A stretch of DNA of 64,000 nucleotides from Micromonospora sp. C28SCA-DRY-2 (GCF_030519475.1 NZ_JAUMKD010000001.1:992001-1056000); one strand, 5' to 3'. Counted from the stretch's first letter, positions 16,113 through 25,040 are shown. The notes: generated by a model not told the origin, from the letters alone. Program-made: numbers and translations.

Positions 16113-16751
16113 CTTGCGTCTCCGATTCCTCGATAGCATACGGGACAGGCAGTTCCCGCCTAACCGGCCCGAAACTAGGAAGTTGATCGCTAGACAACAA
16201 CCACTATCGAAGCCGGCCCTGAATCTCAAGGGGTTGTAAGAACATACTGATGCCGGCAGCAAGCCTCGCCCATATCGGTCTTTACGGATGGCTCGCTGGT
16301 CGAGCCGGGTATGACTCTGCCTGCCGGCGATCACCAGATAACCCTGGGGCAACTCGGACGGATGCCGCAATAGCGGTTGAGCTGCACGCGTGATCGGGGG
16401 TTGACGACGTGGCCCTGACTGCCGGAAACCTCGCGCATACAACCAACAGCCCACCCACCTCCTCACAAGGCGTTCCTAGCAGGTTACCGAACGAAGTCCA
16501 CTGAGCGGCAGCTCGAGTGTTCAACTGTTCAGGCGGTCCAAAACGTCCTAGCATACGGTTGTCAATAACCTGCTAAAGGCAGTAGCAACTCGGGTCGCGA
16601 TCACCGAGGCACCATGCTTGCGAGGTCAAGCAGGGCCCGTCACCTCCGTCGCGGACAGTCAGTCGCACCGAGCCGCGAGGAGAGTCCCTGGATACCTCTC
16701 CCTATATCTGGCCAGAGGTTTGAACCGGTTCTCGATTCATGGGCCGCTTGA
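16113..16751. other. Non-coding gap, right margin of the low-GC island
   Basis: About 640 bp. Frames here are short, AT-richer than the surroundings, and lack family resemblance. Upstream sequence for the HEPN/STAND gene lies at its left end. No tRNA, integrase fragment or matching direct repeat with 13.2-13.5 kb was recognised by eye. GC content returns to the chromosomal level near 16.75 kb. Confidence 0.5.
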
Positions 16752-17918
16752 CTACTCGGCGTCGGATTGCTTCAGGCAGGTGTCGACGTCCGTCGCATGG
16801 TAAACCCGCTCGCTCGCCTCGATCCCGGCCAGGAACATCGCGTACACCGCCGCCAGCCGCAGCGCCGCCACCGGCCGCAACAGCTCCACGGCCCGCTCCG
16901 GCGCACACCCCGGCACGTCGGCCCGCCACCGCGCGCACCACTCGGAGAGGACCGAGGCCGCGGCGGCGTCGGGAAGCCCTTCGGACAACCGCAGCACGTC
17001 GAACGCCGGGTGCCCGACGAACGCGTCCCCCCAGTCGATCACCACCCGCTGGTCCCCGCACACTCGCACGTTCCCCGGGTGCAGGTCCCCGTGCACCAGC
17101 GTCTCCGGCAGCCCGCACCGCCGCACCTCGTCCAGTCGCCCCTCCAAGCCGGCCAGCAGTGAATCCACCGACGCGGTGTCGTGAGCGGCAAGGTGACCGC
17201 GGATCCAGGCAGCCAAAACGGCCCCACGCAGATCCGGCACCCCCGCCGCCACCAGCTCCGCCACGTCCGGCACCGACCGCACCTGCACCTGGTGGTAGTC
17301 GGCCGCCATCGCCAACCGTTCCTCGATCGGCGCCCCGTACCGGTCCTCGCCGGGCACGTGTTCCAGCAGCATCCGCCCGTCGCCGTCGCCGGCGAGCAGC
17401 GTCGAGGTGCGTCCCGGCACGGCCCGGCCGAGCCAGCGCAGTACCGCTGCCTCGTGCCGGAAGAACACCGGCACCTGCTTCAGCCACGCCGTCCCGCCCG
17501 CGCCGTCGAGCCGCCAGATCGCCGACAGGTTCCAGGTGCGCTGCTGGGTGACGGTCCGCACCGGCCGGCCGAGCCGTCGCAGCTGCGCCGTCGCCCACGC
17601 CAGGCTGCGGGCCGGGCCGCCGGGCTCGGCGTAGGCGGCGCGCAGCGGGTCCGCCGTCAGCTCCACCGCCGCCGGCCGCAGCGGCGTGGTCGGCGGGTCA
17701 CTCACCTGTCCGAGGTACGTCACCGCGCCGCCGATGGTGCCGGTGTCGTCCCCGCCGAGCAGGCGGAGCACCTGTACGTCGACCGCGTAGCGCTCACGGG
17801 CCGCCTCGACGACCGGGGCGATGTCCTGCCACCAGGGCGTGGGCACCTCGAACGGCGGCAGGGCGCCCAGCGGCGCGCCAGCGGCGTCGAGCAGGACGAG
17901 GGTCACGGTGCGGCTCAC
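16752..17918 (-). CDS. APH-family phosphotransferase
   Basis: 388 residues from GTG 17918. Residues ~1-110 form an N-terminal strand-rich domain (TPWWQDIAPVV, VLRLLGGDDTG) ahead of the kinase fold. The kinase part has LVHGDLHPGNV (catalytic H-G-D-x-x-x-x-N) and VIDWGD (metal-binding Asp), with a K in the TAWLKQVPVFF lobe-1 strand. It belongs to the aminoglycoside/homoserine/choline-kinase-like superfamily. Divergent from the SARP regulator with a 178-bp gap. The substrate cannot be read from the sequence; the extra N-terminal domain suggests a specialised acceptor. Confidence 0.8.
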   Translation of the reverse strand: MSRTVTLVLLDAAGAPLGALPPFEVPTPWWQDIAPVVEAARERYAVDVQVLRLLGGDDTGTIGGAVTYLGQVSDPPTTPLRPAAVELTADPLRAAYAEPGGPARSLAWATAQLRRLGRPVRTVTQQRTWNLSAIWRLDGAGGTAWLKQVPVFFRHEAAVLRWLGRAVPGRTSTLLAGDGDGRMLLEHVPGEDRYGAPIEERLAMAADYHQVQVRSVPDVAELVAAGVPDLRGAVLAAWIRGHLAAHDTASVDSLLAGLEGRLDEVRRCGLPETLVHGDLHPGNVRVCGDQRVVIDWGDAFVGHPAFDVLRLSEGLPDAAAASVLSEWCARWRADVPGCAPERAVELLRPVAALRLAAVYAMFLAGIEASERVYHATDVDTCLKQSDAE

Positions 17919-18096
17919 GCCGGGACGCTACCGCCGGGCCACCGCCGCCGCGAGCGCATAATCCGCCACCAGCCGCCCGCGCGTTACGCGTCGCCGGCTC
18001 ACCGACCGGCATCCGGGACACCCGTCGCGGTGTACGCATCGTCACCCGACGGGCCACTACGGTAGTCGATACGCCACAAGGGAGGGTGGGTCCTGG

Positions 18097-21000
18097 GTGT
18101 TGCGGATCAGCGTGCTCGGCCCGGTGCAGGTGACGCACGGCGGCCGGCCCGTCCGGCTGGGGCCGAAGCTGGTGGAACTGCTGGCGATCCTCCTGGTCGA
18201 GGCGGTACCGGCGTCCCGGGTCGTCCAGCTGCTGTGGGACGCGGCGCCGCCGGCCGGCGCCCGGGCCACCCTCCGCAGCCACATCTCCCACCTCCGCCGA
18301 GCCCTCGAAGCGGACCCCGCCGAGCACCACCCGCCGCAAGCGGAACGGGATCCGCACCCCGCGCTAAGAGCGGAGAGCGGCGAGCACCACCCGCCGCAAG
18401 CGAAACCCGGCGAGCCCTCCGCCCAGGAAACGGCGCTCGACGAACCCTCCGAGCCGAAAGCGGCACTCCGCGAGCCCTTCGCGCCGGAATCGGCGCTCGG
18501 CGAGCGGTCTGCGCGGAAGGCGGAGCGTGGTCCGCGCCTGACAGAAGCGGACCGGAGGGCGCGCCGCGCGTTGAAGACCGGATCTGGCGTGGCACCTGCG
18601 TCGGGCCCGGCAGCCGACACACCGGTCATCAGGACGGTCGGCTCCGGCGCAGGGGCCGCCTACTGCCTCGACGTGCCACCCGAGACCCTTGACGCGGACC
18701 GCTTCGAGCGCTGGTGCGCCGACGGCCGCCGGCTGGTCACCGCCGGCGAGCCCGCGCTGGTCGAGCGCGGGGTGGCGCTGCTGCACGACGCGCTGGCGTT
18801 GTGGCGCGGTCCGGCCTTCGCCGACCTGGCCGACCGCCCGTTCGTCCGGCCGCGGGCCGCGCGGCTGGAGGCGGGACGCCGGGCGGCCCGGCGCGGCTAC
18901 GCCGAGGGGCTGGCCGCGCTGGCCCGGCACGCCGAGGCGGTCGCCCAACTCGCCACCGCCCTCGCCGACGACCCCTACGACGAGGCGGTACGGCGGCTGC
19001 TCGCGCTGTCGCTCTACGCCGAGCAGCGGGTGGACGAGGCGGCCGAGGTGTGCCGGGAGGGCGTCGTCCTGCTCGGCGAACGCGGGCTGGACGCCCCGGA
19101 ACTCCAGGAACTCCAGCGGGACATCCTCCGCCGGCTCGTACCGTCGCCACGCGAGGCCGCCGACTCGGTGAAGCTGGCGCGGCCCTGCCTGCTGCCGCCC
19201 GATCCGCCGCAGTTCGTGGGCCGCGCCGAGGATCTCGCCGCCGCCCGCCGGCTGCTGCTCTCCCCCGCCGACGGCTCCCCCACCGTGCTGGTCAGCGGCT
19301 TGGCCGGGGTCGGCAAGACGCTCTTCGCGGTACGCCTGGCCCACGCGCTGCGCGGCGACTTCCCGGACGGCCAGTTGTACGTGGACATGCGCGGCTACGA
19401 CCCGGACGGCACCCCGCTCGGCGCGGGTACGGCGGTGCGCGGCTTCCTGGACGCGCTGGCCGTGCCGCCCGACCGGGTGCCGGCGACCCTGGAGGCGCAG
19501 ACCGGGCTCTACCGGAGCCTGCTCGCCGACCGGCGGGTGCTGGTGGTGGTGGACAACGTCCGCGACGCCGACCAGGTCCGCCCGCTGCTGCCGGGCGCGG
19601 CGGGCTGCGCCACGGTGGTGGTCAGCCGCAACCAGCTGCCCGGCCTGGTGGTCGCCGAGGGCGCCCGGCCGCTGCGGCTCGACCTGCTCACCGACGGCGA
19701 GTCGCGGGAGCTGGTCGGCCGCCGGCTGGGGGCCGCCCGGCTGGCCGGCGAACCGGACGCGGTCCGGCAGATCGTCCACGCGTGCGGACGACTGCCGCTG
19801 GCGCTGGCCATCGTGGCGGCCCGGGCGGCGAGCCATCCCGAGTTCACCCTCGACGCGCTCGCCCGGGAGCTGCGCGGCGGCGGTGGCGGGCTCGACGCGT
19901 TCGCGGTTGGCGGCGCCGACGTCCGGGCGGTCTTCTCCTGGTCGTACCACGGGCTGACGCCATCGGCGGCGGGGTTGTTCCGGCTGCTGGCGGCCCACCC
20001 GGGCCCGGAGGTCACGGTCGCGGCGGCGGCGAGCCTCGCCGCCGCGCCCCCCGAGGAGGTACGCGCCGCGGTGCGCGAGCTGGCGGCGGCGCACCTGCTC
20101 GTCGAGCACCTGCCCGGCCGGTACGCGCTGCACGACCTGCTGCGCGCGTACGCCGGTGAGTTGGCGGACGACGGCGGGCGACGGGCGGCGCTGCGCCGGG
20201 TGCTCGACCACTACCTGCACACCGCGCTCGCCGCGGACCGGCTGCTCTGGCCGCACCGGGACCCGCTGGCGCCCGCCGCGACCGCGCCCGGGGTGCGACC
20301 GGAGGTGTTCGCGGACCGCGACGCCGCACTGGCCTGGTTCACCGCCGAGCACCCGGTGCTGCTCGCCGCGCTGGACCGGGCCGAGCGGGCCGGCCTGGAC
20401 GGGCACGTGTGGCGGCTGGCCTGGGCCGCGGCGAACTTCCTCGCCCGGCGTGGGCACTGGCGGGACTGGGTGCGGGTGGGGCAGGCGGCGGTGGCCGCGG
20501 CGCGCCGGCAGGACGACCGGGCGGCCGAGGCCGAGGCGCACCGGATCCTGGGCGGCGCGCACGTGCGGCTGCGCGACTTCGCCGCCGCGCGGGAGCACTA
20601 CGGGTGGGCGCTGGAGCTGTTCGGCGGGCTGGGTGACCTGGTCGGGCAGGGGTTCACCCGGCGCAGCCTGGGCTGGTTGTGCGAGCAGCAGGGTGACGTC
20701 CGTGCGGCGCTGGGGCACGACCTGGCGGCGCTGGAGCTGTTCGAGCGCGCCGGGCACGAGCGCGGGGTGGCCAACACACACAACTCGGTGGGCTGGTGCC
20801 ACGCGCTGCTGGGTGACCACGCGGCGGCGGTCGCGCACTGCCGCCGCTCGCTGGCGCTGCTGGAGCGGCTCGGCGACCCGGTGGGCATGGCCGGCGCCTG
20901 GGACAGCCTCGGGTACGCCTACCGGCAGGTCGACCCGGGCGAGGCGCTGGCCTGCTACCGGCAGGCGCTGGGGCTCTACCGGCAGCTCGGCGACCGGATG

Positions 21001-21165
21001 AACGAGGCGGTCACCCTGCGCCAGTTGGGCGAGACCCAGCACGCCGGCGGGGACAGCGCCGCCGCCCGGGAGTCCTGGCGGCAGGCGCTGGACATCCTCA
21101 CCGACCTCGACCATCCGGACGCCGACCGGGTCCGCGCCCTGCTGGCCGGTGCGACCGCAGCCTGA
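18097..21165 (+). CDS. SARP (AfsR/DnrI/RedD-type) regulator with NB-ARC and TPR
   Basis: 1022 residues from GTG 18097 with GGAGGG ~11 nt upstream. The OmpR-like winged helix starts at residue 1 (LRISVLGPVQVTHGG; HISHLRRAL at 62-70) and should end in a beta wing near YCLDVP. Between them, residues ~74-184 are an inserted Glu/Pro/Ala/Arg-rich stretch including decapeptide repeats. The BTAD helical domain runs ~195-350 (TLDADRFERW, LALWRGPAFADL). The NB-ARC ATPase has FVGRAEDL and GLAGVGKT (401-408), and TPR repeats fill ~780-1020 (RRSLGWLCEQQGD, NTHNSVGWCHALLGDH). Such proteins activate secondary-metabolite genes; no biosynthetic cluster is in view. Confidence 0.9.
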   Translation: MLRISVLGPVQVTHGGRPVRLGPKLVELLAILLVEAVPASRVVQLLWDAAPPAGARATLRSHISHLRRALEADPAEHHPPQAERDPHPALRAESGEHHPPQAKPGEPSAQETALDEPSEPKAALREPFAPESALGERSARKAERGPRLTEADRRARRALKTGSGVAPASGPAADTPVIRTVGSGAGAAYCLDVPPETLDADRFERWCADGRRLVTAGEPALVERGVALLHDALALWRGPAFADLADRPFVRPRAARLEAGRRAARRGYAEGLAALARHAEAVAQLATALADDPYDEAVRRLLALSLYAEQRVDEAAEVCREGVVLLGERGLDAPELQELQRDILRRLVPSPREAADSVKLARPCLLPPDPPQFVGRAEDLAAARRLLLSPADGSPTVLVSGLAGVGKTLFAVRLAHALRGDFPDGQLYVDMRGYDPDGTPLGAGTAVRGFLDALAVPPDRVPATLEAQTGLYRSLLADRRVLVVVDNVRDADQVRPLLPGAAGCATVVVSRNQLPGLVVAEGARPLRLDLLTDGESRELVGRRLGAARLAGEPDAVRQIVHACGRLPLALAIVAARAASHPEFTLDALARELRGGGGGLDAFAVGGADVRAVFSWSYHGLTPSAAGLFRLLAAHPGPEVTVAAAASLAAAPPEEVRAAVRELAAAHLLVEHLPGRYALHDLLRAYAGELADDGGRRAALRRVLDHYLHTALAADRLLWPHRDPLAPAATAPGVRPEVFADRDAALAWFTAEHPVLLAALDRAERAGLDGHVWRLAWAAANFLARRGHWRDWVRVGQAAVAAARRQDDRAAEAEAHRILGGAHVRLRDFAAAREHYGWALELFGGLGDLVGQGFTRRSLGWLCEQQGDVRAALGHDLAALELFERAGHERGVANTHNSVGWCHALLGDHAAAVAHCRRSLALLERLGDPVGMAGAWDSLGYAYRQVDPGEALACYRQALGLYRQLGDRMNEAVTLRQLGETQHAGGDSAAARESWRQALDILTDLDHPDADRVRALLAGATAA
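18427..18516 (+). repeat. Three tandem 30-bp units inside the SARP gene
   Basis: Units 18427-18456, 18457-18486 and 18487-18516, in frame, encode ETALDEPSEP, KAALREPFAP and ESALGERSAR; a partial fourth follows. Just upstream the string HHPPQA occurs twice in related context. The array lies in the inserted part of the DNA-binding domain. Confidence 0.75.
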
Positions 21166-21234
21166 GCACCGGACCGAGCGGATCGGGCTCGCTGCCGGCC
21201 CGGGCGACCACGGCCTGAGCACCGGACCGAGCGG
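21160..21234 (+). repeat. 22-bp direct repeat spanning the SARP stop
   Basis: GCCTGAGCACCGGACCGAGCG(G) occurs at 21160-21181 (overlapping the SARP stop codon) and again at 21213-21234, 53 bp later. It looks like a small tandem duplication of the gene end. Confidence 0.6.
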
Positions 21235-21277
21235 GTCGACTCGCCTCGCTACGGCCGGGCGACCACCTGCTGAGCGC

Positions 21278-21312
21278 CCGGAGGGCCGGCCGCAGCCGGG
21301 CCGGCCCTCCGG
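21278..21312. terminator. Bidirectional hairpin terminator
   Basis: A perfect 14-bp inverted repeat (CCGGAGGGCCGGCC and its complement) with a 7-nt loop lies between the converging SARP and PLD-like genes. No T-run follows, as is common in high-GC actinomycetes. Confidence 0.7.
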
Positions 21313-21323
21313 TAGCGGACTAC

Positions 21324-22667
21324 TCAGCCGGCGTCCTCGGCCGAGGCGGTGCCGGTGGTGCCGGCCGGCGGTGTCCACCGCAGGCAGGTGCTGTGGTGCT
21401 GCTCGAAGCGCTGCTGGAACGGCGCGGCGAGCGGGTGGTTGCGCAGCGCCAGGATGTTCTCGTCGTTCTGCCGCAGCGCCCGGTAGGTGAGGTTGTGGCT
21501 GCCGGTGTAGAGGGTCGACTGGCTGCCCCGACGGATGATCATGAACTTCTCGTGCATCGGGACGCCCCCGGCCGCGGTGTAGCCGCACAGGTGCACCGGC
21601 ATCGCGCGGGCCAGGTCGACCAGGGCCTTCATCGGGGCGCCCGCGTCGTGCGGCCGGCCGGATTTGGCGCCGGTGACGATCCGCACCTGGCAACCGCGGT
21701 TGCGCGCCGCCTTCAGCTCCCGTACCACGGCGCTTCGCTGGATGCGGAAGTTGGCCAGGTCGATGCGCGTCCCGCCGGAGCAGTCGGTGGAGCGCAGCAG
21801 GCTGGCGATCGGGTCGTTGCTCGCGCTGCCCGGCGTACGCCCGGCGGCCTCGCGGCGCGGGAAGGTGTAGAGCCGGTGCGCGCCGACGGTGGTCGTCCGG
21901 CCGTAGTTCGGGTTGTTCCGCCCGGAGGCGCCGTAGCTCATCAGGTCGTTGAAGTAGCTCAGGTAGGCGTTGTACAGGCCGGCGTGGCTGATGGTGATGG
22001 CGTTCTCGTACGCCCGGTAGTGGTCGAGGTTCGCCGAGGAGACGTAGAGGACGTTGCTCGCCGTGCCGCCGCCGGCCAGTTGCACCCGGGAGATGGTCAT
22101 GAACTTGTCGTGCAGCAGCGGCGGGTTGTGCAGCGGCGACGCCCCGGTCCGGCGGGTGACGCAGCCGCGGGTGGACTGCCCGTCGGATCGCCGCTGCCCG
22201 CAGGCGACCACCCGGGCGGTCGGGATCGCCTTCAGCGCGTTGTAGTGGGCGCTGCCGACCTGGCTGCCGTTGATGACGATCCGCACCCGTACGCCCCGGG
22301 CGGCCGCCGAGCGCAGCGCGTCGACGATCTCCTGGCGGTTGAAGAAGTAGAGGGTGAGCGAGAGCGTCGCCCCGGGCGCGGCGGCGTTGATCAGCCGGGT
22401 GACGTGCGCGGCGACTCCGGCGTGCATGTCGCTCTCGGTCTTCTGGTTGAACCAGGCGTAGTTGCGTACCTCCGACGCGGCGATCGGCACCGCCGCCGCG
22501 GCGGCGGCCGGCGTCTCCGCGGCGGGTTCGGCCGCGCTGGCCGGGGTGATCGGCAGGGACAGCGCCGTCGTCGCGACCAGCGCCAGGGCGAGGCCGCGCC
22601 GGCCCATTCGTCGGGTCACCCGGCGCACACCTCCCCGATCGGGGTTCACCAGCGGTTCGATCTGCAT
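21324..22667 (-). CDS. Secreted phospholipase D-like protein
   Basis: 447 residues from ATG 22667, preceded by GAGAGG; the frame upstream to 22754 is not needed. Residues ~20-52 are a signal peptide (RRMGRRG, hydrophobic ALALVATTALSLP, ASAAEP). Two HxK-type PLD motifs follow: LLHDKFMTI with a downstream SSANLD, and MHEKFMIIRRG with TGSHNLT, so the two catalytic His-Lys pairs needed for one active site are present. PLD-superfamily enzymes use a phospho-histidine intermediate on phosphodiesters, either lipid or nucleic acid. Export argues for an extracellular substrate; which one is open. Terminated by the hairpin at 21278-21312. Confidence 0.85.
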   Translation of the reverse strand: MQIEPLVNPDRGGVRRVTRRMGRRGLALALVATTALSLPITPASAAEPAAETPAAAAAAVPIAASEVRNYAWFNQKTESDMHAGVAAHVTRLINAAAPGATLSLTLYFFNRQEIVDALRSAAARGVRVRIVINGSQVGSAHYNALKAIPTARVVACGQRRSDGQSTRGCVTRRTGASPLHNPPLLHDKFMTISRVQLAGGGTASNVLYVSSANLDHYRAYENAITISHAGLYNAYLSYFNDLMSYGASGRNNPNYGRTTTVGAHRLYTFPRREAAGRTPGSASNDPIASLLRSTDCSGGTRIDLANFRIQRSAVVRELKAARNRGCQVRIVTGAKSGRPHDAGAPMKALVDLARAMPVHLCGYTAAGGVPMHEKFMIIRRGSQSTLYTGSHNLTYRALRQNDENILALRNHPLAAPFQQRFEQHHSTCLRWTPPAGTTGTASAEDAG

Positions 22668-22876
22668 TCCGATGCCTCTCCGTTGGCCAGCGGCTGGCCC
22701 CCGTCGGTGCCGGCGCCCATCCCCCGAAGGTCGGCACGAGCCGTTCGGCGCCACGATCCAGCCGCTGGTCGATGGCCGGGACCGGTGCGTTGCGGTGCAC
22801 CCGTCCCGGATTGATGTCGACGAGGCGAGGTGGGGCGCCGGCAGGCCGCCAGGTCCGCGAGGGCTTCGTGCGCTCT

Positions 22877-22916
22877 GGGTGCAGTTGTTGTCGCTGGGAC
22901 GACAACAACTGCACCC
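22877..22916. repeat. Perfect 17-bp inverted repeat with 6-nt loop
   Basis: GGGTGCAGTTGTTGTCG, loop CTGGGA, then the exact complement. It could fold as a very stable hairpin on either strand, 210 bp upstream of the PLD-like gene. It is not flanked by a T-run. It could be a dispersed repeat, an RNA structure or a protein site. Confidence 0.75.
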
Positions 22917-23200
22917 GAACGCCCCGGTGGCCCACTCCCCTCGTCTGCCGGGAGGGTCGCGCCGCAGCTGGGGTTGCGACGCGCCCCTTCCGGATCGACA
23001 TCCACGATTGCAGCGCCGCGTGGAAGCACCGTGGAAACAGCGTGCAAACAGCGTGGCGGGCTGCGGCCGCGGTGCCAGCGCTGCTCGCGAGCGTTCGTGT
23101 GGTCGCGGCTGAATCGGTTGGCAGCCTCCCGGAGGGTAACCGGGGTCACGGACGGCGGCGGCAGGCGGCGGTCGCCGATCGCTGCGGGCAGGGCACCGAT

Positions 23201-23234
23201 ATAAGGGTTATCCGCCCTCTTGGGATAACACTTA
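23201..23234. terminator. AT-rich dyad downstream of the MFS gene
   Basis: ATAAGGGTTATCC - gccctcttg - GGATAACACTTAT: 13-bp arms with one mismatch, 48 bp past the MFS stop. It is strikingly AT-rich for this genome. A terminator is the simplest reading; an operator-like site is possible. Confidence 0.4.
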
Positions 23235-23281
23235 TCAGCCCTTGCGGCCGGTCCCGTCGGAGAGTTCTCCTGCGACGGTCG

Positions 23282-24517
23282 TCAGCGTCGGGAGCGCGGG
23301 CGGGCCAGGGTGAGGACGGTGGTGAGCGAGGCGACCGCCGCGCCGGCGATCACCACGGCCATCGGCAGCGCGCTGCCCTCGCCACCCAGCCCGACCAGCG
23401 GCGCGGCCAGCGCCCCGACCACCGACTGGATCGCGCCGAGCAGCGCGGCGGCCGTGCCGGCGTGGGCGGCGTGCCGGTCCAGGGCGAGCGCGGTGCCGTT
23501 CGGCGTGACCATGCCGAGCGACCCGACGAAGGCGAACAGCGCCACCGCCACCAGCGGCAGGCTGTCCAGCAGCGCGCCGGCGAGCACCGCGGCGGCGGCC
23601 AGCACGCTCACACCCAACGCGCGCATCAGCAGCGGGCGGAGTTCGAAGCGGTCGAGCAGCCGGGCGTTGAGCTGGCCGACCGCGACCAGGGCGAGCGCGT
23701 TCAGGCCGAAGATCGCGCTGAACCCGGCGGCGGAGACGCCGAAGACGTCCTGAAAGACGAAGGACGACCCGGAGATGTAGGCGAACAGCCCGGCGAAGGC
23801 GAGTCCCTGGGTCAGCGCGTACCCGAGGAAGATCCGGTCGGTGAAGAGGGCGCGGCCGGCGGCGGCCGTGGCGGCAAGACCGCCGGTGCTGCGCCGCGCG
23901 GCGGGCAGCGTCTCGGGCAGCCGCCAGGCGACGGCGGCGGCGAGCAGCGCGCCGATCACCGCGAGCGCGACGAAGATCGTACGCCAGTCGCCGAAGCGCA
24001 GCACCAGGCTGCCGAAGGCGGGGGCGGCCATCGGGGCGATGCCGAAGATCAGGGTGAGCCGGGAGAAGTACTTCGCGGCGTCCCGGCCGGCGTAGAGGTC
24101 CCGGACGACGGCGCGGGCGACCACCACCCCCATCCCACCGGCGAAGCCCTGCGCGAACCGCGTCGCAGCCAGGATCTCCGCGGTCGGCGCGGCCGCGCAG
24201 GCCAGCGAGAGCAGGGCGTACGCGCCGACGCCGGCGAGCACCGGGCGGCGGCGCCCCCAGCGGTCGCTGAGCGGGCCGGTGACCAGTTGGCCGAGGGCCA
24301 TGCCGACCAGGCAGGTGGTCAGCGAGAGCTGGATCCGGGCCTGGTTGGCGGCCAGGTCGCGGGTCATCTCGGGGAACGCCGGCAGGTAGGTGTCCAGGGA
24401 GAGCGGCCCGAACGCGGTGAGCGTGCCGAGCAGCACCAGCAGCACGGCGGCGGCCCGGCCGGTCGGCGCGGCGACGCGCTCGTCCGGGCGTACGGGCGGC
24501 GCGGTGGTCTGCGACAT
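23282..24517 (-). CDS. Bcr/CflA-type multidrug MFS exporter
   Basis: 411 residues from ATG 24517, with twelve hydrophobic segments and the drug:H+ antiporter-1 signature. Segment 1 contains FGPLSLDTYLPAFPEM (the Bcr/CflA hallmark LxTDMYLPAxP); the loop 2-3 motif A is GPLSDRWGRRRPVL. The inner membrane protein is expected to expel small drugs such as chloramphenicol- or bicyclomycin-type compounds using the proton gradient. It is divergent from a MarR gene with a perfect 10-bp-arm operator in the 79-bp gap, so MarR repression relieved by a ligand is likely. Confidence 0.88.
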   Translation of the reverse strand: MSQTTAPPVRPDERVAAPTGRAAAVLLVLLGTLTAFGPLSLDTYLPAFPEMTRDLAANQARIQLSLTTCLVGMALGQLVTGPLSDRWGRRRPVLAGVGAYALLSLACAAAPTAEILAATRFAQGFAGGMGVVVARAVVRDLYAGRDAAKYFSRLTLIFGIAPMAAPAFGSLVLRFGDWRTIFVALAVIGALLAAAVAWRLPETLPAARRSTGGLAATAAAGRALFTDRIFLGYALTQGLAFAGLFAYISGSSFVFQDVFGVSAAGFSAIFGLNALALVAVGQLNARLLDRFELRPLLMRALGVSVLAAAAVLAGALLDSLPLVAVALFAFVGSLGMVTPNGTALALDRHAAHAGTAAALLGAIQSVVGALAAPLVGLGGEGSALPMAVVIAGAAVASLTTVLTLARPRSRR

Positions 24518-24550
24518 GACTGTCCTCTCCCCGGTGGCTCAGCCCGGCTA

Positions 24551-24576
24551 CGATAGCTCTGATTCCAGAGCTATCG
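24551..24576. promoter_or_regulatory. MarR operator between divergent MFS and marR genes
   Basis: CGATAGCTCT-gattcc-AGAGCTATCG, a perfect 10-bp inverted repeat with a 6-bp spacer, centred between the two start codons (24517 and 24597). Size and symmetry fit a winged-helix MarR dimer. It would block both promoters. Confidence 0.75.
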
Positions 24577-24596
24577 CAGCGTGGAGAGGGCGGACT

Positions 24597-25040
24597 GTGA
24601 CCGACGAGATGGTCGATCGCCTCGGCGGGGCCGTCGGCGAGCTGCACCGGGCGCTGCGCCGGCGGGCCATCCAGCGGGCCGGTCGGGTGGCCCTGCCGGA
24701 CGCCCAGGTGGAGGTGCTCCGGCTGGTGCAGCGCCAACCCGGGGTCAGCGTCCGGGAGGCCGCCGAGCGGCTGGGCACCGCGCCGAACACGGTCAGCACG
24801 CTGGTCGGCGAGCTGACCGGGGCCGGCCTGCTGCACCGGGAACGGGATCCGGCCGACCGGCGCAGCGTCCGGCTGGAGCTGACCGACGCGGCCCGGGAGC
24901 GGATCGCCGCGTACGGGCGGCACCGGCGGGAGCTGCTCGCCGCCGCACTGTCCGAGCTGGACGAGGCGGACCGGGCGGCGGTGCTCGCCGCCGTACCGGC
25001 GCTGGACCGGCTCGCCGACCGGATGGCCGGCCAGCACTGA
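24597..25040 (+). CDS. MarR-family repressor
   Basis: 147 residues from GTG 24597 (GGAGAGGG upstream). The winged helix is typical: VSVREAAERLGTAPNTVSTLVGELTGAGLL, then the wing RERDPADRRSVRLELT with the conserved D-R-R-S. Flanking helices form the dimer (DRLGGAVGELHRAL; ELLAAALSELDEADRAAV). Divergent from the MFS exporter and next to its palindromic operator, so it probably controls both itself and the exporter in response to a small ligand. Confidence 0.9.
   Translation: MTDEMVDRLGGAVGELHRALRRRAIQRAGRVALPDAQVEVLRLVQRQPGVSVREAAERLGTAPNTVSTLVGELTGAGLLHRERDPADRRSVRLELTDAARERIAAYGRHRRELLAAALSELDEADRAAVLAAVPALDRLADRMAGQH

Larger units (their letters stand above)
22668..23281. other. 614-bp gap with two strong dyads, no gene
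   Basis: No frame here has family resemblance or a ribosome site; the long frames crossing it are shadows. It holds a perfect 17-bp inverted repeat (22877-22916) and an AT-rich palindrome (23201-23234), described separately. The rest shows nothing recognisable. Confidence 0.5.

Noticed and set aside
16139..16466. N-terminal extension of the HEPN/STAND protein
   Set aside because: No ribosome site and no coding character upstream of 16139; GTG 16112 has a GGAG.
16700..16745. tRNA-like T-arm string (GGTTTGAACC then GGTTCTCGATTC)
   Set aside because: No matching acceptor, anticodon or D-arm can be drawn around it.
13161..16751. Prophage or integrative element
   Set aside because: No integrase, excisionase or flanking direct repeat seen; called only a low-GC island.
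18364..23001. 1545-residue minus-strand reading frame
   Set aside because: Antisense to the SARP gene and in a different frame from the PLD-like gene; repetitive Arg/Gln/Val content typical of shadow frames in GC-rich DNA.
22772..24556. 594-residue plus-strand frame
   Set aside because: Antisense to the MFS exporter; low-complexity composition.
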